A DNA stretch of 5,661 nt, taken from NCBI GenBank assembly GCA_030044775.1, contig JASICF010000427.1, forward strand, positions 1 to 5,661, written 5' to 3'. This stretch comes from Candidatus Sulfotelmatobacter sp. GTDB taxonomy: Bacteria > Acidobacteriota > Terriglobia > Terriglobales > Acidobacteriaceae. Shown one piece after another: positions 5,555 through 5,661 of this stretch. How positions within the stretch are numbered: position 1 is the stretch's first letter; every line of letters begins with the position of its first letter. Below the pieces are notes generated by a model. The model was given only the letters and a program-made list of their open reading frames with translations. It was not told the origin of the DNA and ran no database searches. A program made the position numbers and the translations under genes.

Positions 5555-5661
5555 ATGAGGCGAATTCTCCATCCACGTTTTTTACCGCAGCGGTTGGGGC
5601 CGCTGGAATTGCGCATGCTCGACGGCTTGTGGGCGAAGGGAAGTGCCACGGTTCGTGAGTT
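5555..5661 (+). CDS. BlaI/MecI/CopY-family winged-helix transcriptional repressor (3' end cut by window edge)
   Basis: Only the first 35 codons are visible. The stretch LGPLELRMLDGLWAKGSATV followed by RE matches the start of the BlaI/MecI/CopY winged-helix domain, where an 'LG-LE--VL--LW--G-ATVRE' pattern spans the first helices. These repressors dimerise on operator dyads and are usually inactivated by proteolysis through a BlaR1/MecR1-type sensor, often encoded next door; that gene would lie beyond the right edge. The chosen ATG has a modest AAGAAG in front of it. A 7-codon frame (ATG 5535) ends at TGA 5556-5558, overlapping the start as ATGA. No BlaI-type operator dyad is evident upstream. 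Confidence 0.8.
   Translation, partial: MRRILHPRFLPQRLGPLELRMLDGLWAKGSATVRE

Noticed and set aside
5308..5649. Minus-strand frames over tRNA-His encoding peptides such as NPQPSEPQSGALPVELF
   Set aside because: This is the well-known false protein produced by translating across the antisense of a tRNA; the tRNA fold explains the sequence.

Overview
The window looks like chromosomal DNA from a moderately GC-rich, probably soil or environmental bacterium. My best guess is an acidobacterium (Terriglobia type). This rests on the mix of genes (a large Lhr helicase, an FHA-GAF-sigma54 activator, a BlaI/MecI-type repressor), on the frequent GTG/TTG starts, and on short palindromic repeats scattered inside a coding gene. 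There is no phylogenetic marker here that settles it.

Layout, left to right. (1) 3-1991, plus strand: the C-terminal ~660 residues of an Lhr-family ATP-dependent helicase; its helicase core lies off the left edge. Three copies of one 44-nt two-hairpin repeat (233-276, 322-365, 720-763) sit in frame inside this gene, and a possible different palindromic repeat lies at about 1246-1317. (2) 1992-2345: a 354-bp gap with several hairpins. They include a textbook intrinsic terminator that works on the minus strand, although no minus-strand protein gene precedes it, and a 33-nt near-perfect dyad upstream of the next gene. (3) 2346-4307, plus: a complete FHA-GAF-AAA+-Fis sigma54-dependent transcription activator with a TTG start. 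(4) 4386-5303, minus: a secreted M23 (LytM-type) zinc metallopeptidase, convergent with the activator. (5) 5391-5466, plus: tRNA-His(GTG) with an extended -10 promoter, divergent from the peptidase. (6) 5555 to the right edge, plus: the first 35 codons of a BlaI/MecI/CopY-family winged-helix repressor.

The genes do not form one pathway. Orientations change at every step except tRNA-His to the BlaI-like gene, so most units are probably transcribed separately. The activator (FHA phosphopeptide input, GAF sensory input, RNA polymerase-sigma54 output) is a signalling hub whose targets are not visible here. The M23 enzyme points to cell-wall remodelling, and BlaI/MecI relatives often respond to cell-wall or beta-lactam stress, but any link between those two is only a guess.

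The most interesting signal is the repeat family inside lhr. All three copies have the same length and architecture. The shorter hairpin shows compensatory base changes between copies. Two copies face each other to make a 133-bp element with perfect 13-bp inverted ends, and the repeats are translated in different frames. This resembles REPIN/MITE-like or 'palindromic element in a gene' biology. The second signal is a candidate minus-strand structured RNA in the 1992-2345 gap.
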